Source: Ralstonia pickettii (GTDB lineage: Bacteria; Pseudomonadota; Gammaproteobacteria; Burkholderiales; Burkholderiaceae). From it: a stretch of 64,000 bases of DNA. The translations under genes and the position numbers were made by a program. Position 1 is the stretch's first letter, and the number at the start of each line of letters is the position of its first letter. Positions 1 to 9,939 of the stretch are shown here, in pieces. The notes beneath the pieces were generated by a model. The model was given only the letters and a program-made list of their open reading frames with translations, ran no database searches and was not told the origin of the DNA. The stretch is from NCBI RefSeq assembly GCF_030582395.1, contig NZ_CP104382.1, positions 372,001-436,000 of the forward strand. The letters are read 5' to 3'.

Positions 1-773
1 TCGAAACGTATTTCCGCACGCCGCTGAAGGTGGCGCTGTTCGGTGGCGCCGGTTCGGGCGACCAGTCGAGCATCCTGCAGGGCAGCCCGGCGCTCAAGCA
101 GAACATGCCGCAGCCGAACCCGAGCCCGAGCCCGACCGTCCAGCGCCAGCGCAACATCCGCGATGAATCGGACGATGCGGCGCTGAACAAGCTCAAGCAG
201 AAGATTGCCGAGATGGTCGAGACGAACCCGGTCATGAGCCAGTTCAAGCACCAGTTGCTGATCGACATGACCACCGAAGGCCTGCGCATCCAGATCGTCG
301 ACCAGCAGAATCGTCCGATGTTTGCCAACGCCAGCGCAGAGGTGCAGCCGTACATGCGCACGATCCTGCGCGAGCTCGGTTCGGCACTGAACGACGTGCC
401 CAACCCGATCAGCCTGTCGGGCCACACCGACGCCACGCAGTACGCCACGCAGCATGGATACAGCAATTGGGAATTGTCGGCCGACCGTGCCAACGCATCG
501 CGACGCGAACTGGTGGCGGGCGGCATGAAGCCCGAGAAGGTCAGCCGCGTGGTCGGCCTGGAGGCATCGGTGCCACTGGACAAGACGAACATCTACAACC
601 CGATCAATCGCCGCATCAGCATCGTCGTGCTCAACGCGCGCGCAGCTGAAGCCGTGCGCTCGGGTGGGGTCGAGCCGGTGGCCGACCTGCGCAATGACGG
701 CAAAGACACGCTGACCGACGCCGCTGCACGTGCCACAGGTGTGGCCGATGCGGTAAGCGCGGCCAAGCCATAA
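1..773 (+). CDS. motB: MotB flagellar stator protein, 5' end missing
   Basis: The reading frame is already open at base 3, so the start lies outside the window; about 256 C-terminal residues are visible. They show a linker, a periplasmic segment and an OmpA-like peptidoglycan-binding domain with the motif LSGHTDATQYA followed by NWELSADRANASRREL, typical of MotB. MotB anchors the proton-driven MotA/B stator to the cell wall. The N-terminal membrane helix and the proton-binding Asp are not visible. It leads the chemotaxis genes, and a CheY-like receiver begins 24 bases after it, as expected for a mot-che operon. The tail after the OmpA domain is low-complexity and Ala-rich. Confidence 0.95.
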   Translation, partial: ETYFRTPLKVALFGGAGSGDQSSILQGSPALKQNMPQPNPSPSPTVQRQRNIRDESDDAALNKLKQKIAEMVETNPVMSQFKHQLLIDMTTEGLRIQIVDQQNRPMFANASAEVQPYMRTILRELGSALNDVPNPISLSGHTDATQYATQHGYSNWELSADRANASRRELVAGGMKPEKVSRVVGLEASVPLDKTNIYNPINRRISIVVLNARAAEAVRSGGVEPVADLRNDGKDTLTDAAARATGVADAVSAAKP

Positions 774-797
774 AGAGCGCCGAGGGGGAAACAGTCA

Positions 798-1211
798 ATG
801 AGCGAGAAACACATCCTGGTGGTGGACGATTCCACGTCGATCCGCCGCATGATTGCCGCGTGCCTGCGCGAGTGCGGCTTTGCCGTGACGGAAGCCGGTG
901 ACGGCACCGCCGCGCTGGAAGCCGCGCGCGCACTGGCCCAGGGCAGCCACCACCTTGTGATTACCGACCAGGTGATGCCGTCGATGGACGGCCTGACCCT
1001 CATCCGCGCCCTGCGCACGTTGCCGGCCTACGCCGACACCCCGATCCTCATGCTGACCACCGAGGCAGACAGCACGATCCGCGACCAGGCACGCGCTGCT
1101 GGTGCGACGGGCTTCCTGCCCAAGCCGTTCGACCCTGACGGGCTGACGGATTCGGTGATGCAGCTGCTCGAATGGCACGCGCAGACCCACGGGTCTGCAT
1201 CGACGCATTAA
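798..1211 (+). CDS. CheY-like single-domain response regulator
   Basis: This 137-residue protein is a lone receiver domain with an acidic pair (VVDD, residues 8-11), a phospho-acceptor Asp57 in ITDQVMPSMDG and a conserved Lys109 in FLPKPF. There is no output domain. The start follows a GAGGGGG ribosome site. It lies between motB and cheA, so CheA is its likely phosphodonor. The window has a second CheY at 11217, closer to classical CheY and coupled to cheZ. This copy may therefore be a phosphate sink or a modulator rather than the main motor signal (inference). Confidence 0.93.
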   Translation: MSEKHILVVDDSTSIRRMIAACLRECGFAVTEAGDGTAALEAARALAQGSHHLVITDQVMPSMDGLTLIRALRTLPAYADTPILMLTTEADSTIRDQARAAGATGFLPKPFDPDGLTDSVMQLLEWHAQTHGSASTH

Positions 1212-1229
1212 ACGACCGAGACGACAGAT

Positions 1230-3407
1230 ATGAACCTCGACCTTAGCCAGTTTTTCGGCGCCTTTTTCGAAGAGGCGGAAGAGCTGCTCGTCGACATGGA
1301 GCGGCTGCTGCTCAACCTCGATGTCGCCAATCCTTCTTCTGATGATCTGAACGCCATCTTCCGCTGCGCGCACTCCATCAAGGGTGGTGCTGCGACGTTC
1401 GGGTTCACACACATGACGGAACTCACGCATGTGGCTGAATCGATTCTGGACCGCGCTCGCACCGGTACCCTGCAGCTGCGCGAAAACATGGTGGATGCCT
1501 TCCTGGAAACGAAAGACGTGTTGAAAAGCCAACTTGATGCCTACCGGCAAGAGCACCCTATCGATACGGCCACGCTCGAATACATGGTGGCCAAGCTCAA
1601 CAGCCTGACCGCCGAGGACGGCGCCCCTGTTGCCGCCGCGCCGGCAGCTGCGGCGCCCGTGGCGACGCCCGAACCGGTGGCTGCGCCCCAGCCTGAGCCG
1701 GTGGTGGTCGAGGTGGCTGCGGCCGAAGCCGTGGGCGACATCGAAGGCGGTCTGGACATCAAGCTCATCGACGTCTCGAACGAAGACTGCGAGCTGATCG
1801 TCACCGAACTCAAGCACCTGGGCACCGTGCTGCGCCACGCGCGCACCGGTCGCAACAGCGACATCGTGCTGCAGAGCACCTGCACCGCCGACGACATCAT
1901 CGCGGTGAGCTGCTTCATCATCGATGCCGACCAGATCGTCATCACGCCGCACGTCGGTGGCGCGGCGCCGGCCGCTGAGGCCGCTGCGCCGGTGGTGGCT
2001 GCACCGACGCCCGCCGCCGCACAGACGGAAGTCCACGCCCCGGCTGCCAATGAAGCTGCGCCCGTGCAGGCGGCTGCCGTTGCCGCTGCTGCCGCCCCGA
2101 TGCCGGCCCGTCCGGCTGCCGCCGATCACAAGCCGGCCGTGGCTGCAGAAACGTCGATCCGCGTGGGCGTGGAAAAGGTCGACCAGCTGATTAACCTCGT
2201 AGGCGAACTCGTCATCACGCAGGCCATGCTGGCGCAAACCGCGCAGGCCTTCGACCCGGTGCTCAACGAGCGCCTGTTTGCCGGCCTGTCGCAGCTCACG
2301 CGCAACGCGCGCGACCTGCAAGAAGCCGCCATGTCCATCCGCATGATGCCGATGGACTACGTGTTCAACCGCTTCCCGCGCCTGGTGCGCGACCTGGCGA
2401 ACAAGCTGGGCAAGCAGGTCGAGCTGTCGACGTTCGGCAAGTCGACCGAACTGGACAAGGGCCTGATTGAACGCATCATCGATCCGCTCACGCACCTGGT
2501 GCGCAACAGCCTGGACCACGGCATCGAACTGCCCGAGGCCCGCGTGGCCGCCGGCAAGGACGCCACCGGCCAACTGCTGCTGTCTGCTGCCCACCAGGGC
2601 GGCAACATCGTCATCGAGGTGAGCGACGACGGCCAGGGCCTGAACCGCGACAAGATCCTCAAGAAGGCCCGCGAGCGCGGCCTGCCCGTGTCGGACAACA
2701 TGACCGACGACGAGATCAACCAGCTCATCTTCGCGCCGGGCTTCTCCACGGCCGACCAGGTGACGGACGTGTCCGGCCGCGGCGTCGGCATGGACGTGGT
2801 CAAGCAGAACATCCAGTCGATGGGCGGCTACGTCGAGATCCAGTCGCAGAAGGGCAAGGGCACCACGATCCGCATCGTGCTGCCGCTCACGCTGGCGATC
2901 CTCGACGGCATGTCGGTCAAGACCGGCGACGAAGTGTTCATCCTCCCGCTGTCGTGCGTGGCCGAATCGCTGCAGCCGCGTCCGGAAGACATCAAGGCCG
3001 TGCCGGGCGGCGGTCGCCTGCTGAAGGTGCGCAACGAATACCTGACGCTGGTGCCGATGTACGAACGCTTCCGCATCACGCCGTCGCTGCCCAATCCGTC
3101 GGAAGGCATCGTCGTGATTCTGGATTCGGAAGGCAAGAAGATTGCGCTGCAGGTGGACGAACTGGTCGGTCAGCAGCAGGTGGTGGTCAAGAACCTCGAG
3201 ACCAACTACCGCCGTGTGCCCGGCATTTCGGGCGCGACTATCCTGGGCGACGGCAGCGTTGCCCTGATCGTCGATGTGTCGGCACTGATGCGCGAGACCC
3301 GTGCCGGCCATTCAGAAAACGCGATGCGTGCCGTTACTGCCGAAAAGCACGACATGGGCGAAGCACAGGGCGGTCGTTTCTCGACCGAGGCGATGGCCGC
3401 AGCATAA
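1230..3407 (+). CDS. cheA: CheA chemotaxis histidine kinase
   Basis: This 725-residue cytoplasmic kinase autophosphorylates and passes phosphate to CheY and CheB. Domains in order are an Hpt/P1 domain with the phosphorylated His48 in CAHSIKGGA, an Ala/Pro linker, a P2 response-regulator-binding domain (about 165-245), a second Ala/Pro linker, a P3 dimerisation helix pair starting near IRVGVEKVDQLINLVGEL, a P4 ATPase with N box HLVRNSLDHGIE and G boxes SDDGQGL and GRGVGMDVV, and a C-terminal CheW-like P5 domain. It starts 18 bases after the upstream receiver gene, so the two are probably cotranscribed. The length is slightly above the usual 650-700 because of the linkers. Confidence 0.97.
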   Translation: MNLDLSQFFGAFFEEAEELLVDMERLLLNLDVANPSSDDLNAIFRCAHSIKGGAATFGFTHMTELTHVAESILDRARTGTLQLRENMVDAFLETKDVLKSQLDAYRQEHPIDTATLEYMVAKLNSLTAEDGAPVAAAPAAAAPVATPEPVAAPQPEPVVVEVAAAEAVGDIEGGLDIKLIDVSNEDCELIVTELKHLGTVLRHARTGRNSDIVLQSTCTADDIIAVSCFIIDADQIVITPHVGGAAPAAEAAAPVVAAPTPAAAQTEVHAPAANEAAPVQAAAVAAAAAPMPARPAAADHKPAVAAETSIRVGVEKVDQLINLVGELVITQAMLAQTAQAFDPVLNERLFAGLSQLTRNARDLQEAAMSIRMMPMDYVFNRFPRLVRDLANKLGKQVELSTFGKSTELDKGLIERIIDPLTHLVRNSLDHGIELPEARVAAGKDATGQLLLSAAHQGGNIVIEVSDDGQGLNRDKILKKARERGLPVSDNMTDDEINQLIFAPGFSTADQVTDVSGRGVGMDVVKQNIQSMGGYVEIQSQKGKGTTIRIVLPLTLAILDGMSVKTGDEVFILPLSCVAESLQPRPEDIKAVPGGGRLLKVRNEYLTLVPMYERFRITPSLPNPSEGIVVILDSEGKKIALQVDELVGQQQVVVKNLETNYRRVPGISGATILGDGSVALIVDVSALMRETRAGHSENAMRAVTAEKHDMGEAQGGRFSTEAMAAA

Positions 3408-3487
3408 GCGCTCACGTCTGACAGGGTGGGATCGGCCACCCGGCAATGAATTCAATCTAGTGGCCCAACGGGCCGAGGGGAGCCGCA

Positions 3488-3979
3488 ATGGAAGTCAAGG
3501 AACACGCGATCGGCGAAGACACCGGCGGGGAGGAATACCTGGCCTTTACGCTGGGCCGCGAGGAATACGGCATCGACATCCTGAAGGTGCAGGAAATCCG
3601 CGGCTACGAGACCGTCACGCGCATCGCCAACGCGCCCGATTTCATCAAGGGTGTGATCAACCTGCGCGGCATCATCGTGCCGATCGTTGATCTGCGCATC
3701 AAGTTCCAGCTCGATCGCGTCGAGTACAACCAGTACACCGTCGTCATCATCCTGAACCTGAAGGACCGTGTGGTTGGCATCGTGGTGGATGGCGTGTCGG
3801 ACGTGCTGACGCTGCAAAGCCAGCAGATCAAGCCGGCGCCGGAGTTCTCGGGCGCGCTGGACACGGAATACATCCGTGGCCTGGGCTCGATCGACGAGCG
3901 CATGCTGATCCTGGTGGACATCGAGCGCCTGCTGATGTCGGCCGACATGGCGCTGTGCGACGAAGCAGAAGCCGCCTGA
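3488..3979 (+). CDS. cheW: CheW chemoreceptor-kinase coupling protein
   Basis: This 163-residue protein is a single CheW domain that links chemoreceptors to CheA. Characteristic stretches are [11 protein letters not shown] near the N terminus and [18 protein letters not shown] in the middle. A GAGGGGAG ribosome site precedes the ATG. It is 80 bases after cheA and 124 bases before the first chemoreceptor, consistent with one che operon. Confidence 0.96.
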   Translation: MEVKEHAIGEDTGGEEYLAFTLGREEYGIDILKVQEIRGYETVTRIANAPDFIKGVINLRGIIVPIVDLRIKFQLDRVEYNQYTVVIILNLKDRVVGIVVDGVSDVLTLQSQQIKPAPEFSGALDTEYIRGLGSIDERMLILVDIERLLMSADMALCDEAEAA

Positions 3980-4103
3980 TCGCAACATGAATCCGGCCGG
4001 GGCACGGGCGACGTGCTCACGGCATATGAAGGCTGGGCCAACTGGGTCCAGCGGGCGACAAGACACCGTAAGAACAGGTGCGGCGCCGTTAGGGGAGGGA
4101 AGC

Positions 4104-5984
4104 ATGTTCAGCAAAATGACCATCCGGCTCCGTTTGGGGCTGATGATGGCGGGCATCGGTGTGCTCGCCGTTATCGTGGGCGTGTCGGGCCTTATCGGCA
4201 TGCGACACGCCAATACCCGCGTTCAGGACGGCTATGCCGTGCAGTTGGCGGGCACCGTGGCATTGGCCGAATCCGATTCCAATCTCCTGAGCGCGCGCAT
4301 CGTGCTCGATCGTGCAGCCATGGCGCCCAACGCGCCCGGCGTGGAAAAGTCGATCGAGCGCGCGAAGATGTTCCTGGATAAGTCCGACGCGGCCTGGAAG
4401 CGCTACCGGGTGCTGCCCGCCGCGGCAGACGAACGCAAGCTGGCCGACGAGGCCCAGGGCCTGCGTGAAGCATTTCTGCGTGATGGCGCACAGGTGTTGA
4501 TGCAAGCCGTGCAAGCACACGACGAAGCGCGCATCAACAAAAGCGTCATGGACGTGATGCCCGCGCTGTACCGCCCGCTGGGCGACAAAGTCGAGGCGCT
4601 GAACCGCATGCAGATGGACGTGGCCAAAGCCAGCTACGAAGCGAGCCAGGCCGAGCATCACAAGCTCAGCACCCTCACCACCGGCCTGCTGCTGGGCGGC
4701 ATTCTGGTGGGCGGGCTGCTGACGTGGGCACTGCGCCGCTCGATCACGGTGCCCCTGATGCGCGCCATCGAACAGGCCGAGCACATCACGCAGGGCGACC
4801 TCACGCACACCATCCAGGTCGACCGCGCCGATGAAACCGGCCGTCTGCTGCAGGCGCTGCAACGCATGCAGGAAAGCCTGCAGAAGATGGTGGGGCAGGT
4901 GCGCACGGGCTCCGACTCGATTGCCAGCGCCACGCAACAGATTGCCGCCGGCAATGCCGACCTTTCGCAGCGCACCGAGCAGCAGGCTTCGGCGCTGGAA
5001 GAAACCGCGTCAAGCATGGAAGAGCTGACGAGCATCGTGCGCCAGAACGCCGACAACGCGCGCCAGGCCAGCACGCTGGCGGGCAACGCATCGGACATCG
5101 CCGTGAAGGGCGGCGAAGTGGTCGGCCGGGTGGTGGACACCATGGCGGGCATCAACGACAGCAGCAAGAAGATTGCGGACATCATCGGCGTCATTGAAGG
5201 CATTGCCTTCCAGACGAACATCCTGGCGCTGAATGCGGCAGTGGAAGCCGCCCGCGCAGGCGAGCAGGGCCGCGGCTTTGCGGTGGTGGCCGGGGAGGTG
5301 CGCAGCCTTGCACAGCGCTCCGCCACGGCGGCCAAGGAAATCAAGGAACTCATCAGCGATTCGGTTGGCCGCGTTGAAAACGGCACCACGCTGGTGGCCG
5401 AAGCCGGCAGCGTCATCGAAGAAGTGGTGGTTGCCGTCAAGCGCGTGACCGACATCATGGGCGAGATCAGCTCCGCATCGGACGAGCAGAGCGCCGGTAT
5501 CGAGCAGATCAACCAGGCCGTCACGCAGATGGACGAAGGCACGCAGCAGAACGCCGCGCTGGTGGAGCAAGCCGCCGCCGCCGCGATGTCGCTGCAGGAG
5601 CAGGCCAGCGGGTTGCGCCAGGCGGTGGCTGCTTTCCGGACGCAGGCAGGAACGCAGGCACCGTCGGCACCCTCGACACCCTCGGCACCGACAGCACACA
5701 AGGCGGCCACGGCGCCGTTGGCTGTGCGTGCAACTGCCAGGCCGGCCCCGAAGGCCAAAGCCGTACCGCGCCGTGCCGCCAAGCCAAAGGCTGCCGCACG
5801 CAGCGCCGCCGAACCCACTGCGCTGACCGCTGCCGCACCCGCAGCGCCGGCCAGCGCCACAGAACAACAACGCGAGCGCACCGCCGCCGCTGCCGTGATC
5901 AAAGCGGCTGCGTCAGCGCTCAAGTTGCCCGTACCCAAGCTCGTTGCCGCAGGCGGCGACGATCGCGACTGGGAGACCTTTTGA
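4104..5984 (+). CDS. Methyl-accepting chemotaxis protein (first of a tandem pair)
   Basis: This 626-residue chemoreceptor has an N-terminal membrane helix (about 12-33), a four-helix-bundle-type periplasmic sensor, a second membrane helix near 193-212, a HAMP segment and a long cytoplasmic signalling coiled coil. The hairpin tip contains [19 protein letters not shown], the CheA/CheW contact. The start is set by the ribosome site AGGGGAGGGAAGC just before ATG 4104; an ATG 117 bases upstream in frame lacks one. The C-terminal linker is Ala/Pro/Lys-rich and ends in DWETF, close to the NWETF tether that binds CheR in enteric receptors. The ligand cannot be read from the sequence. Confidence 0.95.
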   Translation: MFSKMTIRLRLGLMMAGIGVLAVIVGVSGLIGMRHANTRVQDGYAVQLAGTVALAESDSNLLSARIVLDRAAMAPNAPGVEKSIERAKMFLDKSDAAWKRYRVLPAAADERKLADEAQGLREAFLRDGAQVLMQAVQAHDEARINKSVMDVMPALYRPLGDKVEALNRMQMDVAKASYEASQAEHHKLSTLTTGLLLGGILVGGLLTWALRRSITVPLMRAIEQAEHITQGDLTHTIQVDRADETGRLLQALQRMQESLQKMVGQVRTGSDSIASATQQIAAGNADLSQRTEQQASALEETASSMEELTSIVRQNADNARQASTLAGNASDIAVKGGEVVGRVVDTMAGINDSSKKIADIIGVIEGIAFQTNILALNAAVEAARAGEQGRGFAVVAGEVRSLAQRSATAAKEIKELISDSVGRVENGTTLVAEAGSVIEEVVVAVKRVTDIMGEISSASDEQSAGIEQINQAVTQMDEGTQQNAALVEQAAAAAMSLQEQASGLRQAVAAFRTQAGTQAPSAPSTPSAPTAHKAATAPLAVRATARPAPKAKAVPRRAAKPKAAARSAAEPTALTAAAPAAPASATEQQRERTAAAAVIKAAASALKLPVPKLVAAGGDDRDWETF

Positions 5985-6047
5985 CCATGTATGCACGGGA
6001 TCTTCGCTGCTCGCGAAAGCTCTCTCGTGTGTGTTTGTGGTGTGCAG

Positions 6048-6074
6048 CCTGCCCTCCGGGGCAGGTTTTTTTTT
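6048..6074 (+). terminator. Rho-independent terminator after the first chemoreceptor gene
   Basis: A perfect 7-bp stem (CCTGCCC / GGGCAGG) with a TCCG tetraloop is followed by nine T residues. It should end transcripts from the motB-cheA-cheW-mcp operon 64 bases after the receptor stop codon. Confidence 0.92.
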
Positions 6075-6141
6075 GCCTGGGCTAATGCCTGCTGAAGCCG
6101 GGGTGACCCCCCACTGAAGTGGCATGACCTCATGGCGGTTC

Positions 6142-6169
6142 TAAAGGGCCGTCCCCCGCAGGCCGATAG
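6142..6169 (+). promoter_or_regulatory. Candidate sigma-28 (FliA) promoter for the second chemoreceptor gene
   Basis: TAAAGGGC (6142-6149) and GCCGATAG (6162-6169) match the sigma-28 elements TAAAGTTT and GCCGATAA. The spacing from TAAA to GCCGATAG is 16 bases, against the usual 15. The site sits after the terminator of the previous operon and about 40 bases before ATG 6210, where a flagellar late-class promoter would be expected. Confidence 0.75.
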
Positions 6170-6209
6170 CGCTAGGGGGCATATAAAAAAACAGGAAGAG
6201 GTAGACAAC

Positions 6210-8111
6210 ATGGGTTGGATCAAGCGTTTGCCGGTGTCCACGGTACTCACGGGCGGTTTCCTGATCGTGGCGGCCATGGGCGCAGCGATTGGCGGGTTGG
6301 GCATCTATACGATTACGCAGTTGAGCAAAGCCAGCGAAGAGCTGGCGCAAAAGCAGATGCGCGCCATCACCCAGATGGGCAGCGCGGCCAACAGCCTGGC
6401 GCATGCCAGCCGTGCGCAGACAGCGCTGCTGATTGCCACCACGCTCAACGAGCGCAAGGCGCTCAGCGCGCAGATTTCGGACAGCATGCAGCACCTGAAA
6501 GACGGTGTGGAGAACGTGCGCCCGCTGTTCACCTCGGACGAAGGCAAGAAGATGATCCGCGAGGTCGATGCGATCTACCCCGTCTGGGGCAAGCGCATGA
6601 CCGACTTCGTGGCGCTGATGGACAAGCAGGGCCTGGACCCGACCCAGTTCGACAGCCGCGTCACCGCAGAAAACGTCGGCTTGCTGGACGACACCGCGGC
6701 GTTTGAAAAGACGCTCGACAAGATGGTCAAGCGCGTGGAGGAGGTCTCCGCCGCATCCACCGTCAAGGCCCGTGACGATGCGCACCGTTCGCGTCTGGTG
6801 ATGATGGTGATGGCCTGCGCGGGGGCGCTGCTCGGCATCGTGCTGGGGCTGGTCATTGCCCGCCGGCTGTCGCGCCAGCTGGGTGGCGAGCCGTCGTACG
6901 CCGCCGAGATTGCCCGCCGCATTGCCGCGGGCGACCTGGCCGTGCACGTGCAGACCCGCCCCGGCGACCATGACAGCATGCTGTTCGCCATGGCGCAGAT
7001 GCAGCAGCAACTGACCGGCACGATCACCAACATCAAGAGTTCCGCCGATTCCATTGCCAGCGCCACCAAGCAGATCGCCGCCGGCAATGCCGACCTCTCG
7101 CAGCGCACGGAAGAGCAGGCCTCGTCGCTGGAGGAAACCGCGTCCAGCATGGAAGAGCTGACCAGCATCGTGAAGCAGAACGCCGACAACGCGCGCCAAG
7201 CCAGCCAACTGGCCGGCAGCGCGTCGGACATCGCCGTCAAGGGTGGCGAAGTGGTGGGCCGCGTGGTGGAAACCATGGCCGGCATCAACGCCAGCAGCAA
7301 GAAGATCGCCGACATCATCGGCGTGATCGAGGGCATTGCGTTCCAGACCAACATCCTCGCCCTGAATGCCGCCGTGGAAGCGGCGCGCGCGGGCGAGCAG
7401 GGCCGCGGCTTTGCCGTGGTGGCGGGCGAGGTGCGCAGCCTCGCGCAACGCTCGGCCACGGCGGCCAAGGAAATCAAGGAACTGATCGGCGATTCAGTGG
7501 GCCGTGTGCGCAACGGGTCGGCCCTGGTGGCCGAAGCCGGCACCGTCATCGAAGAGGTGGTGGTGGCCGTGCGCCGCGTGACCGACATCATGGGCGAGAT
7601 TTCCGCCGCGTCGGACGAACAAAGCTCCGGCATCGAACAGGTCAACCAGGCCGTGAACCAGATGGACGAGGTCACGCAGCAGAACGCCGCGCTGGTGGAG
7701 CAGGCTGCTGCCGCAGCCCTGTCGCTGGAAGAGCAGGCCCAACTGCTGCGCGATGCCGTGGCGACGTTCCGCACCGATGCCTCGGTGGAGCTGGCCGTGG
7801 CGGCGGCGCCTGCTGCCGTTTCCGCGCCTGCCGTCCGCAGCCAGATCCGCCCCGAGAAGACCACAGTGGTGCCATCCGTGGCGCGCGCCCTGGCTTCGCG
7901 CAAGGCCGCCAAGCCAGCCGCATCGACGGAGCTGGTCCCGGAGCAGGCACCCGCCGCCGTGCAGGAGCAAAAAGCGCCCCAGGAGGCACATTCGGCGGTT
8001 GCGCCGGTGGCTGCCGCCGTGGCTGCGGCGGCCGTTTCCGAAGCCGTCCTTGCCCCGGCCCTCAAGCTGAGCACCGGTTCTGCCGATGAAGATGACTGGA
8101 GCACATTCTGA
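6210..8111 (+). CDS. Methyl-accepting chemotaxis protein (second of a tandem pair)
   Basis: This 633-residue chemoreceptor has an N-terminal membrane helix (about 9-30), a helical periplasmic sensor, a second membrane helix near 197-217, a HAMP segment and a signalling domain almost identical to that of the gene upstream. Its tip again reads [19 protein letters not shown]. The ATG at 6210 follows AGGAAGAGG; an in-frame ATG 78 bases earlier lies before the promoter and is not used. The sensor halves of the two receptors differ, so ligands probably differ. The C terminus ends DWSTF, fitting the xWxxF CheR-tether pattern. Confidence 0.95.
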   Translation: MGWIKRLPVSTVLTGGFLIVAAMGAAIGGLGIYTITQLSKASEELAQKQMRAITQMGSAANSLAHASRAQTALLIATTLNERKALSAQISDSMQHLKDGVENVRPLFTSDEGKKMIREVDAIYPVWGKRMTDFVALMDKQGLDPTQFDSRVTAENVGLLDDTAAFEKTLDKMVKRVEEVSAASTVKARDDAHRSRLVMMVMACAGALLGIVLGLVIARRLSRQLGGEPSYAAEIARRIAAGDLAVHVQTRPGDHDSMLFAMAQMQQQLTGTITNIKSSADSIASATKQIAAGNADLSQRTEEQASSLEETASSMEELTSIVKQNADNARQASQLAGSASDIAVKGGEVVGRVVETMAGINASSKKIADIIGVIEGIAFQTNILALNAAVEAARAGEQGRGFAVVAGEVRSLAQRSATAAKEIKELIGDSVGRVRNGSALVAEAGTVIEEVVVAVRRVTDIMGEISAASDEQSSGIEQVNQAVNQMDEVTQQNAALVEQAAAAALSLEEQAQLLRDAVATFRTDASVELAVAAAPAAVSAPAVRSQIRPEKTTVVPSVARALASRKAAKPAASTELVPEQAPAAVQEQKAPQEAHSAVAPVAAAVAAAAVSEAVLAPALKLSTGSADEDDWSTF

Positions 8112-8214
8112 CGCCAGCCTCGCCAACAGCAAACTTGGCGCGGCCTGCGGCAACGGTGCCCGCCACATACTGAAAGCGGGCATCAAGACTCGCGCAATTA
8201 CGGGGTAGTTACCT

Positions 8215-9093
8215 ATGGCACAAACCTTGGCGCCAGTCTCGCCGACGCTCGCGTCGCGCGAGTTTTCATTCACCGCTGAAGATTTCAGCCGCATTCGGGA
8301 CCTGATCTACCGACGTGTCGGCATCTCGCTGTCCGACCGCAAGAGTGAAATGGTCTATAGCCGCCTGGCCCGCCGTCTGCGCGTGGTCAACCTCGGCTCG
8401 TTCCGCGATTACCTGGACGCACTGGAAAAAGGCCACTTGCCCGACGAGTGGGAGGCCTTTACCAACGCCCTGACCACCAACCTGACCGCGTTCTTTCGCG
8501 AGCAGCATCACTTTCCGATCCTGCACGAGCACGCCAAGGCCAAGCGCACGCCGTTCACCGTGTGGTGTTCGGCATCGTCGACCGGCGAAGAGCCGTACTC
8601 GATCGCCATCACGCTGGCTGAAGCGTTTGGCTCGATGTCGCCCAGCCAGGTGAGCGTGATCGCCTCGGATGTGGATACCAACGCGCTGGCCCGCGCCCGC
8701 GCCGGCATCTATCCGATGGAGCGTGTCGCGGCGCTGTCGCCCGAGCGCCTGAAAAAGTATTTCCTGCGCGGCACCGGCAAGCACGAAGGCTATGCCCGCG
8801 TGCGGCCCGAGCTGCAGGCCATGATCGACTTCCGCCAGATCAACCTGCTCGACCGCGATTGGCCCCTGCAGCAGAAGTTCGACGTGATCTTCTGCCGCAA
8901 CGTGATGATCTATTTCGACAAGCCAACGCAGGCCAAGATTCTCGAACATTTCATCGACGTGATGAAACCCGATGGCCTGCTGTTTGCCGGCCATTCGGAG
9001 AGCTTCCTGCAGGTCACCAAGGCGTGGACGCTGCGCGGCAAGACCGTGTACGAAGTCGCGCCCGAGCTGCGCGCCAAGATGGGGGCACGATGA
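8215..9093 (+). CDS. cheR: CheR chemoreceptor glutamate methyltransferase
   Basis: This 292-residue protein methylates receptor glutamates using S-adenosylmethionine. It has the N-terminal helical CheR domain and a Rossmann-type methyltransferase domain with SSTGEEPYSIAI (cofactor loop) and FDVIFCRNVMIYFD. It overlaps cheD by 4 bases (ATGA), implying translational coupling. The two upstream receptors carry C-terminal xWxxF pentapeptides able to tether it. Confidence 0.96.
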   Translation: MAQTLAPVSPTLASREFSFTAEDFSRIRDLIYRRVGISLSDRKSEMVYSRLARRLRVVNLGSFRDYLDALEKGHLPDEWEAFTNALTTNLTAFFREQHHFPILHEHAKAKRTPFTVWCSASSTGEEPYSIAITLAEAFGSMSPSQVSVIASDVDTNALARARAGIYPMERVAALSPERLKKYFLRGTGKHEGYARVRPELQAMIDFRQINLLDRDWPLQQKFDVIFCRNVMIYFDKPTQAKILEHFIDVMKPDGLLFAGHSESFLQVTKAWTLRGKTVYEVAPELRAKMGAR

Positions 9094-9800
9094 TCGAATT
9101 CGGCAAACGCGCGACCCCGCAGTCAGCCGCCGACGCCATGCGCAGCGATAGCGGCATGAGCAGCGGCATGAGCGCTGGCGCCATGGCCACGCTCGCGCAA
9201 TCGGCCGCCAGCACCCACGCGTACTACGACACCACCTTCGGCCGTCGGGCCATGAAAGTGCTGCCCGGCGAGTATTCCGTCACCACCGAAGACCTGATGC
9301 TGGTGACCGTGCTCGGCTCGTGCGTCTCGGCTTGCGTGCGCGACAAGACCCTCGGCATTGGCGGCATGAACCACTTCATGCTGCCCTCGCGCAACGAAGG
9401 GGAGTCGATCCTGTCGCCCTCCATGCGCTACGGCACGCATGCCATGGAAGTGCTGCTCAACCAGCTCTACAAGGCGGGCGCCAAGCGCGAGCGTCTGGAG
9501 ATCAAGGTGTTTGGCGGCGCCGCCGTCTTGGCCGGCATGAGCACGCTCGACGTGGGCGAGCGCAACGGCAAGTTCGTGCTCGAATTCCTGCGCAACGAAG
9601 GCCTGACGGTGGCCGCCAAAGACCTCTTTGACGTACACCCGCGCAAGGTGTATTTCGTACCGTCCACCGGCCAGATCATGGTGCGCAAGCTGCGCTCGCA
9701 GAACACGGCGGCCGAGCTGGACAGCGAGGCGCAATACGCCAGCAAGCTGTCGAAGTCCATCACGACAAAGCCCGCCTCGCGCCTGCAACTATTCACTTAG
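9090..9800 (+). CDS. cheD: CheD chemoreceptor glutamine deamidase
   Basis: This 236-residue enzyme deamidates receptor glutamine residues. The catalytic Cys and His regions are visible as [11 protein letters not shown] and GGMNHFMLP, with [12 protein letters not shown] following. The ATG overlaps the cheR stop codon as ATGA. An N-terminal extension of about 55 residues precedes the conserved domain, rich in Ser, Met and Ala and with a repeated SGMS pattern. Confidence 0.95.
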   Translation: MIEFGKRATPQSAADAMRSDSGMSSGMSAGAMATLAQSAASTHAYYDTTFGRRAMKVLPGEYSVTTEDLMLVTVLGSCVSACVRDKTLGIGGMNHFMLPSRNEGESILSPSMRYGTHAMEVLLNQLYKAGAKRERLEIKVFGGAAVLAGMSTLDVGERNGKFVLEFLRNEGLTVAAKDLFDVHPRKVYFVPSTGQIMVRKLRSQNTAAELDSEAQYASKLSKSITTKPASRLQLFT

Positions 9801-9939
9801 GAGACCGCCAAAAAACGATTCTGACGGCCCAACGCCGCCTTGCCGTACGACTTGTACTGCCTGCGTCGGCGCTGATCCATCAGAACCGCTTCGCTTCGTT
9901 TTGCAACGGTCTCAACATTCAGAAGACTTGCTCCCGAAC

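Noticed and set aside
795..3311. 838-codon open frame antisense to cheA
   Set aside because: It mirrors cheA codon usage on the other strand, is full of His/Arg/Gly without domain features, and has no ribosome site; a GC-bias shadow.
3987..4103. N-terminal extension of the first chemoreceptor
   Set aside because: Not membrane-like and without a ribosome site; ATG 4104 follows a strong one.
4658..6304. 548-codon open frame antisense to the first chemoreceptor gene
   Set aside because: Ser/Ala-rich mirror of the receptor coding sequence that also runs through a terminator.
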